From the NCBI GenBank assembly GCA_965203855.1, contig CBDBDN010000009.1:62001-126000 (forward strand): a DNA stretch of 64,000 nt, in the 5' to 3' direction. The DNA is from Bin87 sp965203855. Lineage in GTDB: Bacteria > Chloroflexota > Dehalococcoidia > Lucifugimonadales > UBA3495. Shown piece by piece: positions 41,496 through 49,542 of the stretch. How positions within the stretch are numbered: position 1 is the first letter of the stretch; every line of letters starts with the position of its first letter. Under the pieces are notes generated by a model. It had not been told where the DNA came from, did no database searches, and saw only the letters and a list, made by a program, of their open reading frames with translations. The position numbers were made by a program, and so were the translations under genes.

Positions 41496-42430
41496 ACATT
41501 GCGGAAATCAATCGGCACTTGGCAAACACCCGAATAAATGTCACCGGATCGTATATCCATGCCAAAGCCTCGGAAGCTTTCGTTGAGGTAGAGATCACCG
41601 AAGCCAGCGGCCTCTTGGTATGGAACGGGGCTGTTCCATACCAGTACAGACGCACGGGTCTCCACCTTATCACTGAACAGGAAATTGCGTTCTACCTGTG
41701 CGGTATAAGGGAGCATTTAGACCTGGATTCCGTGCAACGTTGGGCAAGCCGTGAACGAAGGTACTGGAGCGATAATTTTAGCCAGGCTCCTGTGACAACC
41801 CCTATTTTTCACCGGCTCCTATCAATGGATTGGGTATATGGGCATCAATTCCCCCCAAATCCTGACGGGAATGCGAACCAGAACTTGCAACGCAGAATAC
41901 AAGACATCAAAGACAAAGGCTATACTGTGGCTTCCAAACGCGAGGGCAAAATATGGAAACGGAAGCTATTGCCCTTACCGCGTCAAATGGCATACACTTA
42001 TGAAACGATTAGCAGTAAGCTACGTGCCCGTATATTGTCGGCTCTTAATGCCGTGGACGTCTATGAACTGTCCTCCCCAAACCGCATGGGATTAATTCCG
42101 GACCACAAATTTCCTGAGATCCGTTGGGACGCTGACACTCCTCGCAATAACCCCAACGATATGCCGGATGACGAGATCAGAGCGAAATTTCAGTTGATTA
42201 ATAATCAGCGCAATGAGCAAAAGCGCGAAATTTGCCGGCGTTGTTTTCAGACCGGACAGCGCGGTAAGCTTTTCGGCATTGATTTCTTTTATGCTGGGGG
42301 TGATAGGTGGGATGACAACATTCCGCAGACGGGCGCAGCGGCAGAACCGGGATGTGTAGGATGTGGATGGTATGACATCAGCGCATGGCGAGAAGCTCTG
42401 AACAACAGGGTACGCGGTGCAATTGAGTAG
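41492..42430 (+). CDS. Type II restriction endonuclease, HNH-like
   Basis: A 312-residue protein. The C-terminal part has IPDHKFPEIRWD, a run FQLINNQRNEQKREICRRCF and TGQRGKLFGIDFFY, then CVGCGWYDISAW, a pattern of zinc-binding HNH-type restriction enzymes (H-N-K with CxxC pairs). It follows the controller gene and faces the C5-methyltransferase gene three bases away, completing a type II system. The specificity is unknown. AT-rich codons and rarer arginine codons differ from neighbours. Confidence 0.8.
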   Translation: MNIAEINRHLANTRINVTGSYIHAKASEAFVEVEITEASGLLVWNGAVPYQYRRTGLHLITEQEIAFYLCGIREHLDLDSVQRWASRERRYWSDNFSQAPVTTPIFHRLLSMDWVYGHQFPPNPDGNANQNLQRRIQDIKDKGYTVASKREGKIWKRKLLPLPRQMAYTYETISSKLRARILSALNAVDVYELSSPNRMGLIPDHKFPEIRWDADTPRNNPNDMPDDEIRAKFQLINNQRNEQKREICRRCFQTGQRGKLFGIDFFYAGGDRWDDNIPQTGAAAEPGCVGCGWYDISAWREALNNRVRGAIE

Positions 42431-42433
42431 TTA

Positions 42434-43561
42434 TCATATCCCCAATGATTTCAATTGCGCGCGTATCGCGAGCGCAATGTGGTAGGCCATCAAGCAGGGC
42501 ACTGCGTTGCCAACTTGCCAATAAACACGCTTGAACCGTCCGGAGAAAACGAAGTCGTCAGGAAATGTTTGCAACCGCGCCATTTCCCGGGCCGAAAGGA
42601 CTCGGTTCAGCTCATAGTGAATATGGCAGCCGCCATGATTTTCTTTCACCGCCATGCTTGGAACGCCTTTATATTGCCGCTTGAACGCATCGCGGAAAGT
42701 TTTATAAAGTGAACCGCCAGGTGGAACCAATGCTATCCGGCGTTCAAACCCGGCAGAATGCTGAGTCCATTCATGATTCGGCGCTTCAAATCGGAACAGG
42801 CGTTTCAGGTCGTCAATTGCAGATTCTATACTGCGATAGTCGGCCCGGCTAAATATCTCCTGCGGGTAAGGATTTGGCAGGCCATGCCTGTTAGCGATAA
42901 AAATCGCCCGCGGTCGGAGCTGCGGCACTCCAAAGGCTGCCGCCTCAAGGATCCTGACGCTCATTGCAGGGTAGCCGATTGCTGCGAATTGATTGATGAT
43001 CTCGTCCTTTACTCGGCCTTGGCCAATGGACAGAATGCCGGGTACGTTTTCCATCATTACAAAATCCGGCCTGATATATCCAACGACACGGATAAATTCC
43101 CGGAAAAGCTGATTCCTGGGATCATTGGGATTACGTAGCCCGGCCACTGAAAATCCTTCACAAGGCACCCCGCCAAACACTACATTGACCAGGTTGCTAC
43201 CAATAGCATTGTCTAGCACGGTTTCCGATATTTCCTCAATCGGCATCTGCAAGTGCTTGCTATTCGGAAAATTGCGCTGGATAGTGCGCGAAGCGTCCGG
43301 GTCAATTTCAACGCTCAATACCTTGTGCATTCCGGCTTGGCGCGCGCCCACCGAAATACCCCCTGCCCCGGAAAACAGGTCGGCAAAGGTCAGGGAGCAA
43401 GGAGCATCGGCTTCGTCCCGCGTATCCACCTCGTGCCAGCTGCCCTTGGCAAACAGGTCTCGGTCCAGTTCGGCCTTGAGCCTGCTATACCGGCTGACTG
43501 CGTCTTTTGCGCCGCCATTTCTGCCGTTTTGCCGATTACCGAGCATCATAGTACAACCCAT
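42434..43561 (-). CDS. DNA cytosine-5 methyltransferase
   Basis: A 375-residue C5-methyltransferase. Motif I FADLFSGAGGIS (59-70), motif IV GGVPCEGFSVAG with catalytic Cys134 (PCE in place of PCQ), motif VI MMENVPG, motif VIII RPRAIFIA, and motif X VYWQVGNAVP are all present, with a recognition region near 230-310. It protects the host from the facing restriction enzyme, whose gene ends three bases away. Start may be 43561 or one of two near ATGs (43549, 43546). Confidence 0.92.
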   Translation of the reverse strand: MGCTMMLGNRQNGRNGGAKDAVSRYSRLKAELDRDLFAKGSWHEVDTRDEADAPCSLTFADLFSGAGGISVGARQAGMHKVLSVEIDPDASRTIQRNFPNSKHLQMPIEEISETVLDNAIGSNLVNVVFGGVPCEGFSVAGLRNPNDPRNQLFREFIRVVGYIRPDFVMMENVPGILSIGQGRVKDEIINQFAAIGYPAMSVRILEAAAFGVPQLRPRAIFIANRHGLPNPYPQEIFSRADYRSIESAIDDLKRLFRFEAPNHEWTQHSAGFERRIALVPPGGSLYKTFRDAFKRQYKGVPSMAVKENHGGCHIHYELNRVLSAREMARLQTFPDDFVFSGRFKRVYWQVGNAVPCLMAYHIALAIRAQLKSLGI

Positions 43562-43598
43562 TTACCCCGTGGAAAGGCCGAGAGGCTTTTGCGAATCC

Positions 43599-44765
43599 CT
43601 ACGTTGCCGCCCCCGCAAACCGCTCCGCCCCGCACCCGTCCAAACAAATCTCCGTGCTGCCGCCCGCGATAATCTCCGCAATCCCTTTGCCCATTGCCGG
43701 CCCCAGCAGAATCCCCTTTTTCTGGCCGCCGGCGGCGATGTACGCATTCTCCCAGCCCGGCGCCTGCCCGACGATCGGCAGCCAATCCGGCGTCAGCGGA
43801 CGCAGGCAGGCGGTGTGCTTGACAACCTCCGCGCTGGACAGCGACGGCATCAGCCGCACCGCCAGATCCAGAATGCGCGCGCGGGCGTCATCGGTAAGCG
43901 ACAGGTCAAAGCCCACATCCTCCTCCGTAGAGCCGCACCAGATGAGGCCGTCGGTCTTGGCGTACATTGAGCTGCCGCCGCCAATCAGTTCGTAATCCAA
44001 TCCGAGGCCATCAGGTCGCAGTCGGATAATCTGCCCTTTCAGCGGGTCAACCGGGATGGCGATGTCCAGCCACTGCTCAGCGATACGACACCAGGGGCCG
44101 GCGGCTATCAGCAGCGCGCCGCATCGGATTTCGCCGTCGCCGGTTACTACCGACTCCACCCGACCGTTGCCCAGCCGCAAGCCCGCTGCGTTGGCCGATA
44201 CCAGCGTTGCGCCGCGCTTTTGGGCGGCAGCGGCCAACGCCTGCGTAAGTTCCATCCCGTCCAGGGCGCCGTTGCCCACCGCGCGGACGCCGGCGATAAT
44301 ATCCGGTGAAAGCCGCGGCTCCAACGACAACGCGTCCTCCCGTTCCAGCCACTCAGCGGAAAAACCGGGTTCGGATGCGCCGCTGCCTGATGCGCCATTA
44401 CTGCCTGACGCGCCGTTAAAGGTTGCCAGCGTCTCCCGCAGTTCCGGCAGTTCCGATTCGTTCAGCGCAACTTTGAGAATTGAGGTAATCCGCCCGTGAT
44501 AGTCAATCCCCGTCTCCGCCGGCAGCGCATCCCAAAGCTGCTGATGCAGGCGGAAAGACTGCATCGCCATCGGGCGCAGCTGCGGCCAGCCATACCCTTC
44601 CAACGGGTTCAGGCCGCCGGCATTGTAGCCCGATGCCATTGCGCCGATGCCCTCCCGTTCAATTATCGTCGCTTTGACGCCCCGTTCCGCTAGGTAGTAG
44701 GCGGCGGCGCTGCCGGCGATGCCGCCGCCGATAATGGCGACATCGGTAGTTTGGTTCGTAGTCAT
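43599..44765 (-). CDS. FAD-dependent amino-acid oxidase/glycine oxidase-like (DAO family)
   Basis: A 388-residue DAO-fold flavoprotein: FAD loop IIGGGIAGSAAAYYLAERG (10-28), NAGGLNP, VDPLKGQIIRLRP, and near the end LRPLTPDWLPIVGQAPGWENAYIAAG. It oxidises an amino or N-methyl compound; ThiO, glycine or sarcosine oxidase are possible. A NGASGSNGASGSGASE low-complexity insertion sits at about residue 120. ATG 44765 is fine, with AGGA upstream. Confidence 0.85.
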   Translation of the reverse strand: MTTNQTTDVAIIGGGIAGSAAAYYLAERGVKATIIEREGIGAMASGYNAGGLNPLEGYGWPQLRPMAMQSFRLHQQLWDALPAETGIDYHGRITSILKVALNESELPELRETLATFNGASGSNGASGSGASEPGFSAEWLEREDALSLEPRLSPDIIAGVRAVGNGALDGMELTQALAAAAQKRGATLVSANAAGLRLGNGRVESVVTGDGEIRCGALLIAAGPWCRIAEQWLDIAIPVDPLKGQIIRLRPDGLGLDYELIGGGSSMYAKTDGLIWCGSTEEDVGFDLSLTDDARARILDLAVRLMPSLSSAEVVKHTACLRPLTPDWLPIVGQAPGWENAYIAAGGQKKGILLGPAMGKGIAEIIAGGSTEICLDGCGAERFAGAAT

Positions 44766-44848
44766 TTCGGCAATCCTGTTTCGCAGTGTCGGTCGGCCTG
44801 ACGATTGATCTGGAACTGGGCTATAATCCTATACTAATGGAGGTGTCT

Positions 44849-45073
44849 ATGCCAATTTACGAATACCGCTGTGCCGACTGCGCCGCCGTTTTTGAGTCCA
44901 TCCGCCCCGTTTCCCGCGCGGACGACCCCCTTGACTGCAAACTCTGCGGCTTGCCGGCTACCCGGCAGATTTCCAACTTTTCGTTCAAGTCGGATACCTT
45001 TACCGCCCCCAAGCTGCGTAACCAGCCCGGAGCGACTTTCCGCGGCGCCCCAACGCCGGATGCGACCGAGTAG
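44849..45073 (+). CDS. FmdB-family zinc ribbon protein
   Basis: A 74-residue protein of the FmdB family (MPIYEYRCADCAAVFE, then CKLCG), with one CxxC...CxxC zinc ribbon (residues about 8-38). GGAGGTG precedes ATG 44849, and TATAAT (44822-44827) is a plausible -10 box. Putative regulatory or RNA-binding role; function unproven in this family. Confidence 0.9.
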   Translation: MPIYEYRCADCAAVFESIRPVSRADDPLDCKLCGLPATRQISNFSFKSDTFTAPKLRNQPGATFRGAPTPDATE

Positions 45074-45127
45074 CCTTCTCTCCAAAAGCAATGACGCCGG
45101 AGCAGGGTACGCCGGATAACCCGCATT

Positions 45128-45160
45128 CCCTTGCTATCCTTGATTTAAGGATGGCTAGGG
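45128..45160. terminator. Hairpin between convergent genes
   Basis: CCC-TTGCT-ATCCTT (from 45128) pairs with AAGGAT-GGCTA-GGG (to 45160) around GATTT. It overlaps the stop of the DUF971 gene and lies 55 bases past the FmdB gene. It lacks a long T-run, so it is only a moderate candidate. Confidence 0.4.
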
Positions 45161-45514
45161 ATGGCCGCTCGGCTGCGGATTGGCGCCGGCCCGCCCCTCG
45201 TTGCAGGCGATGCAAGTACATACCGCCCGCAACGCGCGGTAAGTGTAAATGCCCGTATAATGGGCATCGTCCCACAGGAACTGCAACGCATACTGGCCTA
45301 CCGTAAGATGGTCAACCGCGCGCACTTGCGCCGGCACGCTGTCCGGATCCAGCAGCGCGCGCCCGGTCATTTCCTCGACGCAAGAAGCGCACGGACAGCG
45401 CAGCCGCAGCATCCGGTGCGGGTAAATGCCGCGGTGTCCATCGTTCCAATTGATAACGATGACGCTGCCGGAGATGTCAACATCAATCGGCTTGATAATG
45501 TCGTCCGCATTCAT
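45155..45514 (-). CDS. DUF971 (GBBH-like N-terminal) protein
   Basis: A 119-residue protein: VINWNDGHRGIYPHRMLRLRCPCASCVEEMTG and VGQYALQFLWDDAHYTGIYTYRALRAVC (broken here after DDAHY) match DUF971, a domain homologous to the N-terminus of gamma-butyrobetaine hydroxylase. Cysteines CPCASC and CTCIAC probably bind zinc or an Fe-S cluster. DUF971 proteins are often near FeS assembly (ApbC/Mrp) genes; none is here. Confidence 0.85.
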   Translation of the reverse strand: MNADDIIKPIDVDISGSVIVINWNDGHRGIYPHRMLRLRCPCASCVEEMTGRALLDPDSVPAQVRAVDHLTVGQYALQFLWDDAHYTGIYTYRALRAVCTCIACNEGRAGANPQPSGHP

Positions 45515-45597
45515 AAACTACCGTTCCTGCTGGCATTCGCAATGGTATCCGCGGCGGACGGCTACTCTGCCGCCGTCCGCCGCGGCATCGTTACCCG

Positions 45598-46338
45598 CTA
45601 CCCGTTGCCGCCCCCGGGCCGTGACCGCAAAGCGACTACTGCGCCGGCTATCCCCAGCAGAATGGACACTGCCAACGCCGCAACCAGCGCATAGGTTGCC
45701 GCCCGCCACTTCCCATAGTAGCCGCCGATGTCCGTAGCGGTGCCGACATAAGTGGCAACCAGCGCGTCATTAATCGGACGCATAATGTTCGCCTTGTGCC
45801 GGTGGTATTCGGCGCCGTTGAGGATGCTGCGAGCCCCTTCCAGATCCCCGCTGTTGGCCGCCGCCATCGCATCCGCCTCCAGCTCCGCCAGCGCATCGGA
45901 ATTGTTTTCTGATTGCAGCAACAAGGCCATAATTTCCGGCTCCAGACCCGCTTCTTCCATCAAATCATCCAGCGACTGGGGCGGGCCATCCTCCCCCGGC
46001 GGCGCTTCCCCGGCCACTACAAAGTCCCAATAAATCCCCTGATAGGCCGTTGGACGCGGCGCCATTCCATGCCGGATGTCCAGTATTTCCTGGAACCACT
46101 CCCGATACCGCTCGTCCCCGGTTGCCGCGTACAGCCGCGCCATCCGCGTCAGGTCGTCCGAAGTCTGCCGCAGCCCGTCCGCCATCGCATAAGCCTGTTG
46201 CGACGCCTCCCCCCGCGCCCACATTTTGCTGCCGATGCCCATCGACACGAACAGCAGCGCCAAGGATACCGCCCCCAGTACCGCCGCCGCCGCAAACAGC
46301 CCTACCATCGTGTTCCGCGTCTTGCTCGAACCGTTCAT
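45598..46338 (-). CDS. Stand-alone sensor-like membrane protein without output domain
   Basis: A 246-residue protein with membrane helices at about 12-35 (VGLFAAAAVLGAVSLALLFV) and 208-236, flanking an extracytoplasmic helical domain of about 170 residues (DLTRMARLYAATGDERYREWF, ILDIRHG). This plan resembles the ligand-binding part of chemoreceptors or sensor kinases, but nothing follows the second helix except a short Arg/Gly tail. It may work with a separate partner. Family not recognised. Confidence 0.65.
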   Translation of the reverse strand: MNGSSKTRNTMVGLFAAAAVLGAVSLALLFVSMGIGSKMWARGEASQQAYAMADGLRQTSDDLTRMARLYAATGDERYREWFQEILDIRHGMAPRPTAYQGIYWDFVVAGEAPPGEDGPPQSLDDLMEEAGLEPEIMALLLQSENNSDALAELEADAMAAANSGDLEGARSILNGAEYHRHKANIMRPINDALVATYVGTATDIGGYYGKWRAATYALVAALAVSILLGIAGAVVALRSRPGGGNG

Positions 46339-46397
46339 TCGTCATTCCCCCATATAGACAGATACAAATTTGGCAAAGCCCCGGCGCCGACCCGGAT

Positions 46398-48092
46398 TTA
46401 CGACGCCGTCGGCGCCTGCACTTCGGCCAGGCGCGCCGGGCGCGGCATTTCGTCCGGGTCCGTAGGAATCTCAATGATGCTGGGGCCGTCCGCCGCCAGC
46501 GCCTGCGCCAAAGCGTCGGCGATGTCCTCCGGGCGTTCCACATAAAACCCGGTTCCGCCAAACAGCTCGGCATAGCGGTCAAAGCGCGGGTTCACCGTAT
46601 CCGCCCCAACATACCGCTCGTTGAAAGCGTATTTCTGGTACGCCTTTTCCGAACCCCAGCAGTTGTTGTTCATCACCACCGAAATGTTTTTCAGGCCGTA
46701 GCGCACCGCCGTCTCAAATTCCTGGGCGTTGAACAGAAAGCCGCCATCGCCGTTAAAGTTGACCACCGGCCGTTCCGGCGCGGCGAAGTTGGCGCCGATG
46801 GACGCCGGAAAGCTGAACCCCAACCCGCCCAAGTCCAGCGCCATTATCAGGCTGCGCGGCTGGTAGTAGTTCAGCCGGTCTTGCCCGAAGTTGGGCGCCA
46901 GGCCGGCATCCAGCGCAATAATGGCGTTCCGCGGCATTGCCCGGCGCAGTTCGGCATACACCCGCTGCGGCTTGATATAGTCGCCGGTCAGCGTACTCTC
47001 GGCGGCCAGCCGTGCGGCGCGCGCCGCATTCCAGGCGGCCACCCGACCCGTCCAGTCCGTTCCGGGACGATGTTCAGCCGCGGCGACAATGCCGTTGATT
47101 TCGTCCACTACTGCGCCCACATCGCCCTCCACGCCTACCGCTATCGGGTAGATGCGGCCGATTTCTTTGGGGTCAATCTCAATGTGAACGATGCGGGCGT
47201 CCGCCGGAATAAACCGATGGTCGTAAAAAGTCGTGGACTGCCCCAGCCGAGTGCCGGCCGCCACGATAACATCCGCGCTCTGCACGGCTGCAATCGCCTC
47301 CGGCGCGCCCAGCCGTCCCAGATGCCCCAAGTAGTTCGCATGGTCGTTAGGCACGGCATCGGCGCGGCCATAGGAAGTTACGATAGGCGCGCCGGTCAGT
47401 TCCGACAAACGGGCAATCTCCGCATCGGCCAGGCTCCATTCCACGCCGCCGCCGGCGATGATGACCGGGCGTTGGGCGGACAGTATTTCTTGGGCCGCCG
47501 CCTCAATCTGCTGCCGGTCGCCGCGCGATTTGCCCTGCCCCGTGCGATAGGCTGCCGGCGGCAAGGCGTCCAGATCAACCTCGGCGCCGGGCAGCAGGTC
47601 CCGCGGGATGTCCACCAGCACCGGCCCCATCTTGCCGGAAGTAGCGATGCGAAACGCCTGCCGCAGCGCGTCGGGCAGCCGCTCAATCTTGTTGATGGAA
47701 AAACTCGCTTTCGTGATCGGCTTGAACAGCGCCACTTGGTCAAATTCCTGGGTGGAATCCAGATGCTGATGGTCTCGGGACGCCGACGGCGCCAGCACCA
47801 CAACCGGAGAGTGGGCTACATAAGCGGAACCGATGCCGTAGGTAAGGTTCAGCACGCCCGGCCCGTTGGTAACTAGGCACACGGACGGCGCGCCGGCAAT
47901 GCGGCTGTACCCGTCGGCCATCAGCGCCGCCCCCTGCTCGTGGCGCACGCCGACGAACTCCATGTCATCCCGGTCATACAGCGGATCCAGCACATCCAAA
48001 AACGACGAACCTACGATGCCGAAAATCTTGCTGACGCCTTCCTGTTGCAGCAATTCAATAACCGCTGCGCCGGCCTTAATTCGCTGGGGCAT
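46398..48092 (-). CDS. Thiamine-diphosphate enzyme of the acetolactate synthase / sulfoacetaldehyde acetyltransferase group
   Basis: A 564-residue ThDP enzyme with the usual three domains. FGIVGSSFLDVLD (about 20), RHEQGAALMADGYSR with the conserved Glu, VTNGPGVLNLTYGIG, STQEFDQVALFKPITK, a central DHRFI region, and the ThDP/Mg2+ motif GDGGFLFNAQEFETAVRYG ending NNN are visible. The GSS start and STQEFDQ segment recall Xsc, which makes acetyl phosphate from sulfoacetaldehyde, but acetolactate synthase or oxalyl/benzoylformate-type relatives are possible. ATG 48092 follows AAAGGAG. Confidence 0.82.
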   Translation of the reverse strand: MPQRIKAGAAVIELLQQEGVSKIFGIVGSSFLDVLDPLYDRDDMEFVGVRHEQGAALMADGYSRIAGAPSVCLVTNGPGVLNLTYGIGSAYVAHSPVVVLAPSASRDHQHLDSTQEFDQVALFKPITKASFSINKIERLPDALRQAFRIATSGKMGPVLVDIPRDLLPGAEVDLDALPPAAYRTGQGKSRGDRQQIEAAAQEILSAQRPVIIAGGGVEWSLADAEIARLSELTGAPIVTSYGRADAVPNDHANYLGHLGRLGAPEAIAAVQSADVIVAAGTRLGQSTTFYDHRFIPADARIVHIEIDPKEIGRIYPIAVGVEGDVGAVVDEINGIVAAAEHRPGTDWTGRVAAWNAARAARLAAESTLTGDYIKPQRVYAELRRAMPRNAIIALDAGLAPNFGQDRLNYYQPRSLIMALDLGGLGFSFPASIGANFAAPERPVVNFNGDGGFLFNAQEFETAVRYGLKNISVVMNNNCWGSEKAYQKYAFNERYVGADTVNPRFDRYAELFGGTGFYVERPEDIADALAQALAADGPSIIEIPTDPDEMPRPARLAEVQAPTAS

Positions 48093-48206
48093 TGAATGGT
48101 CTCCTTTGCGGTAAATCGGCGGGCATTGTATCATAGGTTGCACACTGCGTTTCCTAAATGGCCGTAAGCAGAAGTCTGCCGGCGGGCCGGTGATGGAGCG
48201 AAAGCC

Positions 48207-48594
48207 GTGAACAAAGATCAGCCGTACAATCTTTCTGAGCCGGCCCGAAATCACCTGCTTGCCTCCCTCAGAGCGCTGGCATCCGACGATTGCGCCAAAT
48301 GTTCCCGGCATCTTTAGGCTTGCCGCCTGGGAGGCCGCCGCCGTTGTCGCGCGACAGCGTGGTTGGCCTGCCGGCGCCGACGCTGAAATCAAAGATGCGA
48401 TGCGCCGAATTGACGCGGAAAACGGGAAAGGGCTGGATGTCGTCGCGGAATTCCACACCGCCGAACTGTTCCGCGACAACGCCAATCACAATTTTTTGGA
48501 AAAAGACGAAGTCATCTGGCTCCAGCCTGTCGTCCACAGCTTCGTCAGTCGTATGCTGGCCTTTTGCCCTCCGGAGGAAAGCGTGGGATGCTGA
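48207..48594 (+). pseudogene. PaREP1/HEPN-like gene with an apparent frameshift
   Basis: GTG 48207 follows GGAG and encodes NKDQPYNLSEPARNHLLASLRALASDDCAKCSRHL (split as NKDQPYNLSEPARNHL and LASLRALASDDC) before a stop; HEPN-like sequence continues one frame over from about 48305 as AAWEAAAVVARQRGW and AEFHTAELFRDNANHNFLEKD. R-x4-H (RDNANH) fits the HEPN catalytic pattern. Whether the frameshift is real or a sequencing error is unclear. Its end overlaps the start of the next gene (ATGCTGA). Confidence 0.5.
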
Positions 48595-48950
48595 CCGCAC
48601 CGGAACACGCGGCCGAAGCGCGCCGCAGCATAACCCGCGGCGCGCAGGATGCCGCGGGTGGCCTGCTCCTGCAAGCGTCAAACCAGGCTTGGCACGCCGC
48701 CAAGCACGCCATCAACGCCGCCGCGGCATCTCGCCGCCGCAGCCCCGTCCAATATGCCGAAAAGCGACGGTTTATCGACGAGCTCGCCGACGAGCCGGGC
48801 GGCAGCAACCTCAAACAGTGGTTCTCTTATCCTTGGCAACTCCATGGCAACGCCGACCAGGGCTTTCTGCCGGCCGGCGACGTCGCTGAATCAGTTCGTA
48901 TGACTGGGCTGCTAGTTGACCGTCTGCTCGCGATAGCCGGCTACCCATAA
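48588..48950 (+). CDS. PaREP1/HEPN-like protein
   Basis: A 120-residue helical protein; ATG 48588 follows GGAGG by 9 bases. GGLLLQASNQAWHAAKHAINAAA resembles the paired helices of PaREP1/HEPN proteins, and WQLHGNADQGFL replaces the LH-NFYE motif. No R-x4-6-H motif is seen. It overlaps the preceding HEPN-like gene and precedes a nuclease-like gene by 28 bases. Together they look like a three-gene module. Confidence 0.55.
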   Translation: MLTAPEHAAEARRSITRGAQDAAGGLLLQASNQAWHAAKHAINAAAASRRRSPVQYAEKRRFIDELADEPGGSNLKQWFSYPWQLHGNADQGFLPAGDVAESVRMTGLLVDRLLAIAGYP

Positions 48951-48978
48951 CAAGCCCCCAGCCCACATGAGGTAAGTG

Positions 48979-49440
48979 ATGAAAAATTTAGAGCAAATGT
49001 TGGAGATTGAACTACTCCAAACTCACGGAGCGGTGATTGATGAACTGCGCCGTCGCGGTGTGGCCGCAACCCGCAACAATCCCATTGGCGACTACGCCGA
49101 GTGGCTGGTTTGCAACCGCCTAAAATTGGAAAAGGCAGCGAAAAATCAGAAAGGCTACGACGCTACCGACAAGAACGGCAAACTTTATCAGATCAAGGGA
49201 GGCCGCCAGCAAACCGGCTCTGTGCTATTTAGCCCTATGCGAAATCTTACAGCGAAAGACTTTGATTATTTGATTGCGGTCGCTTTCAAAGACGACTACT
49301 CCATACGTTACGCTGTGAAAATATCGCACGAAGTCGTAAGCGAATTGGCGCACGATACCGTCAATGGCCCCGCACTGAGGCTGTCGGACGATGTCGTTAA
49401 ACGCCGCGACGTGACGGAACTGCGACATTTACTCGCTTGA
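48979..49440 (+). CDS. PD-(D/E)XK-like nuclease domain protein
   Basis: A 153-residue protein. GDYAEWLVCNRLKLE (Glu41), then KGYDATDKNGKLYQIKGGR with Asp61 and Gln71-Ile-Lys73 fits a PD-(D/E)XK fold with Gln in place of the second acid, as in small restriction-like proteins. ATG 48979 follows GAGGTAAG; GTG 48976 is in frame. Codon use is AT-richer than the flanks. Likely nucleic acid cleavage, inferred from the motif alone. Confidence 0.65.
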   Translation: MKNLEQMLEIELLQTHGAVIDELRRRGVAATRNNPIGDYAEWLVCNRLKLEKAAKNQKGYDATDKNGKLYQIKGGRQQTGSVLFSPMRNLTAKDFDYLIAVAFKDDYSIRYAVKISHEVVSELAHDTVNGPALRLSDDVVKRRDVTELRHLLA

Positions 49441-49505
49441 ATGGCGGAAGGTCGCGCTGCCTCCAAATTACCCCATCCCTGTAAAACGTCCCCGCCATTC
49501 CGTGC

Positions 49506-49511
49506 TATAAT
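49506..49511 (+). promoter_or_regulatory. Probable -10 box of the por operon
   Basis: TATAAT at 49506-49511, 31 bases before ATG 49543, with no good -35 match. The sequence GCTATAAT recurs before other genes in the window (25361, 59707), as expected of a shared promoter motif. Confidence 0.4.
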
Positions 49512-49542
49512 CCCCCCCATCATCACCGAGGAGGCCTCCCCA

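Noticed and set aside
46050..47876. Plus-strand open frame of 608 codons over the ThDP enzyme
   Set aside because: Shadow of the minus-strand gene; no ribosome site or domain.
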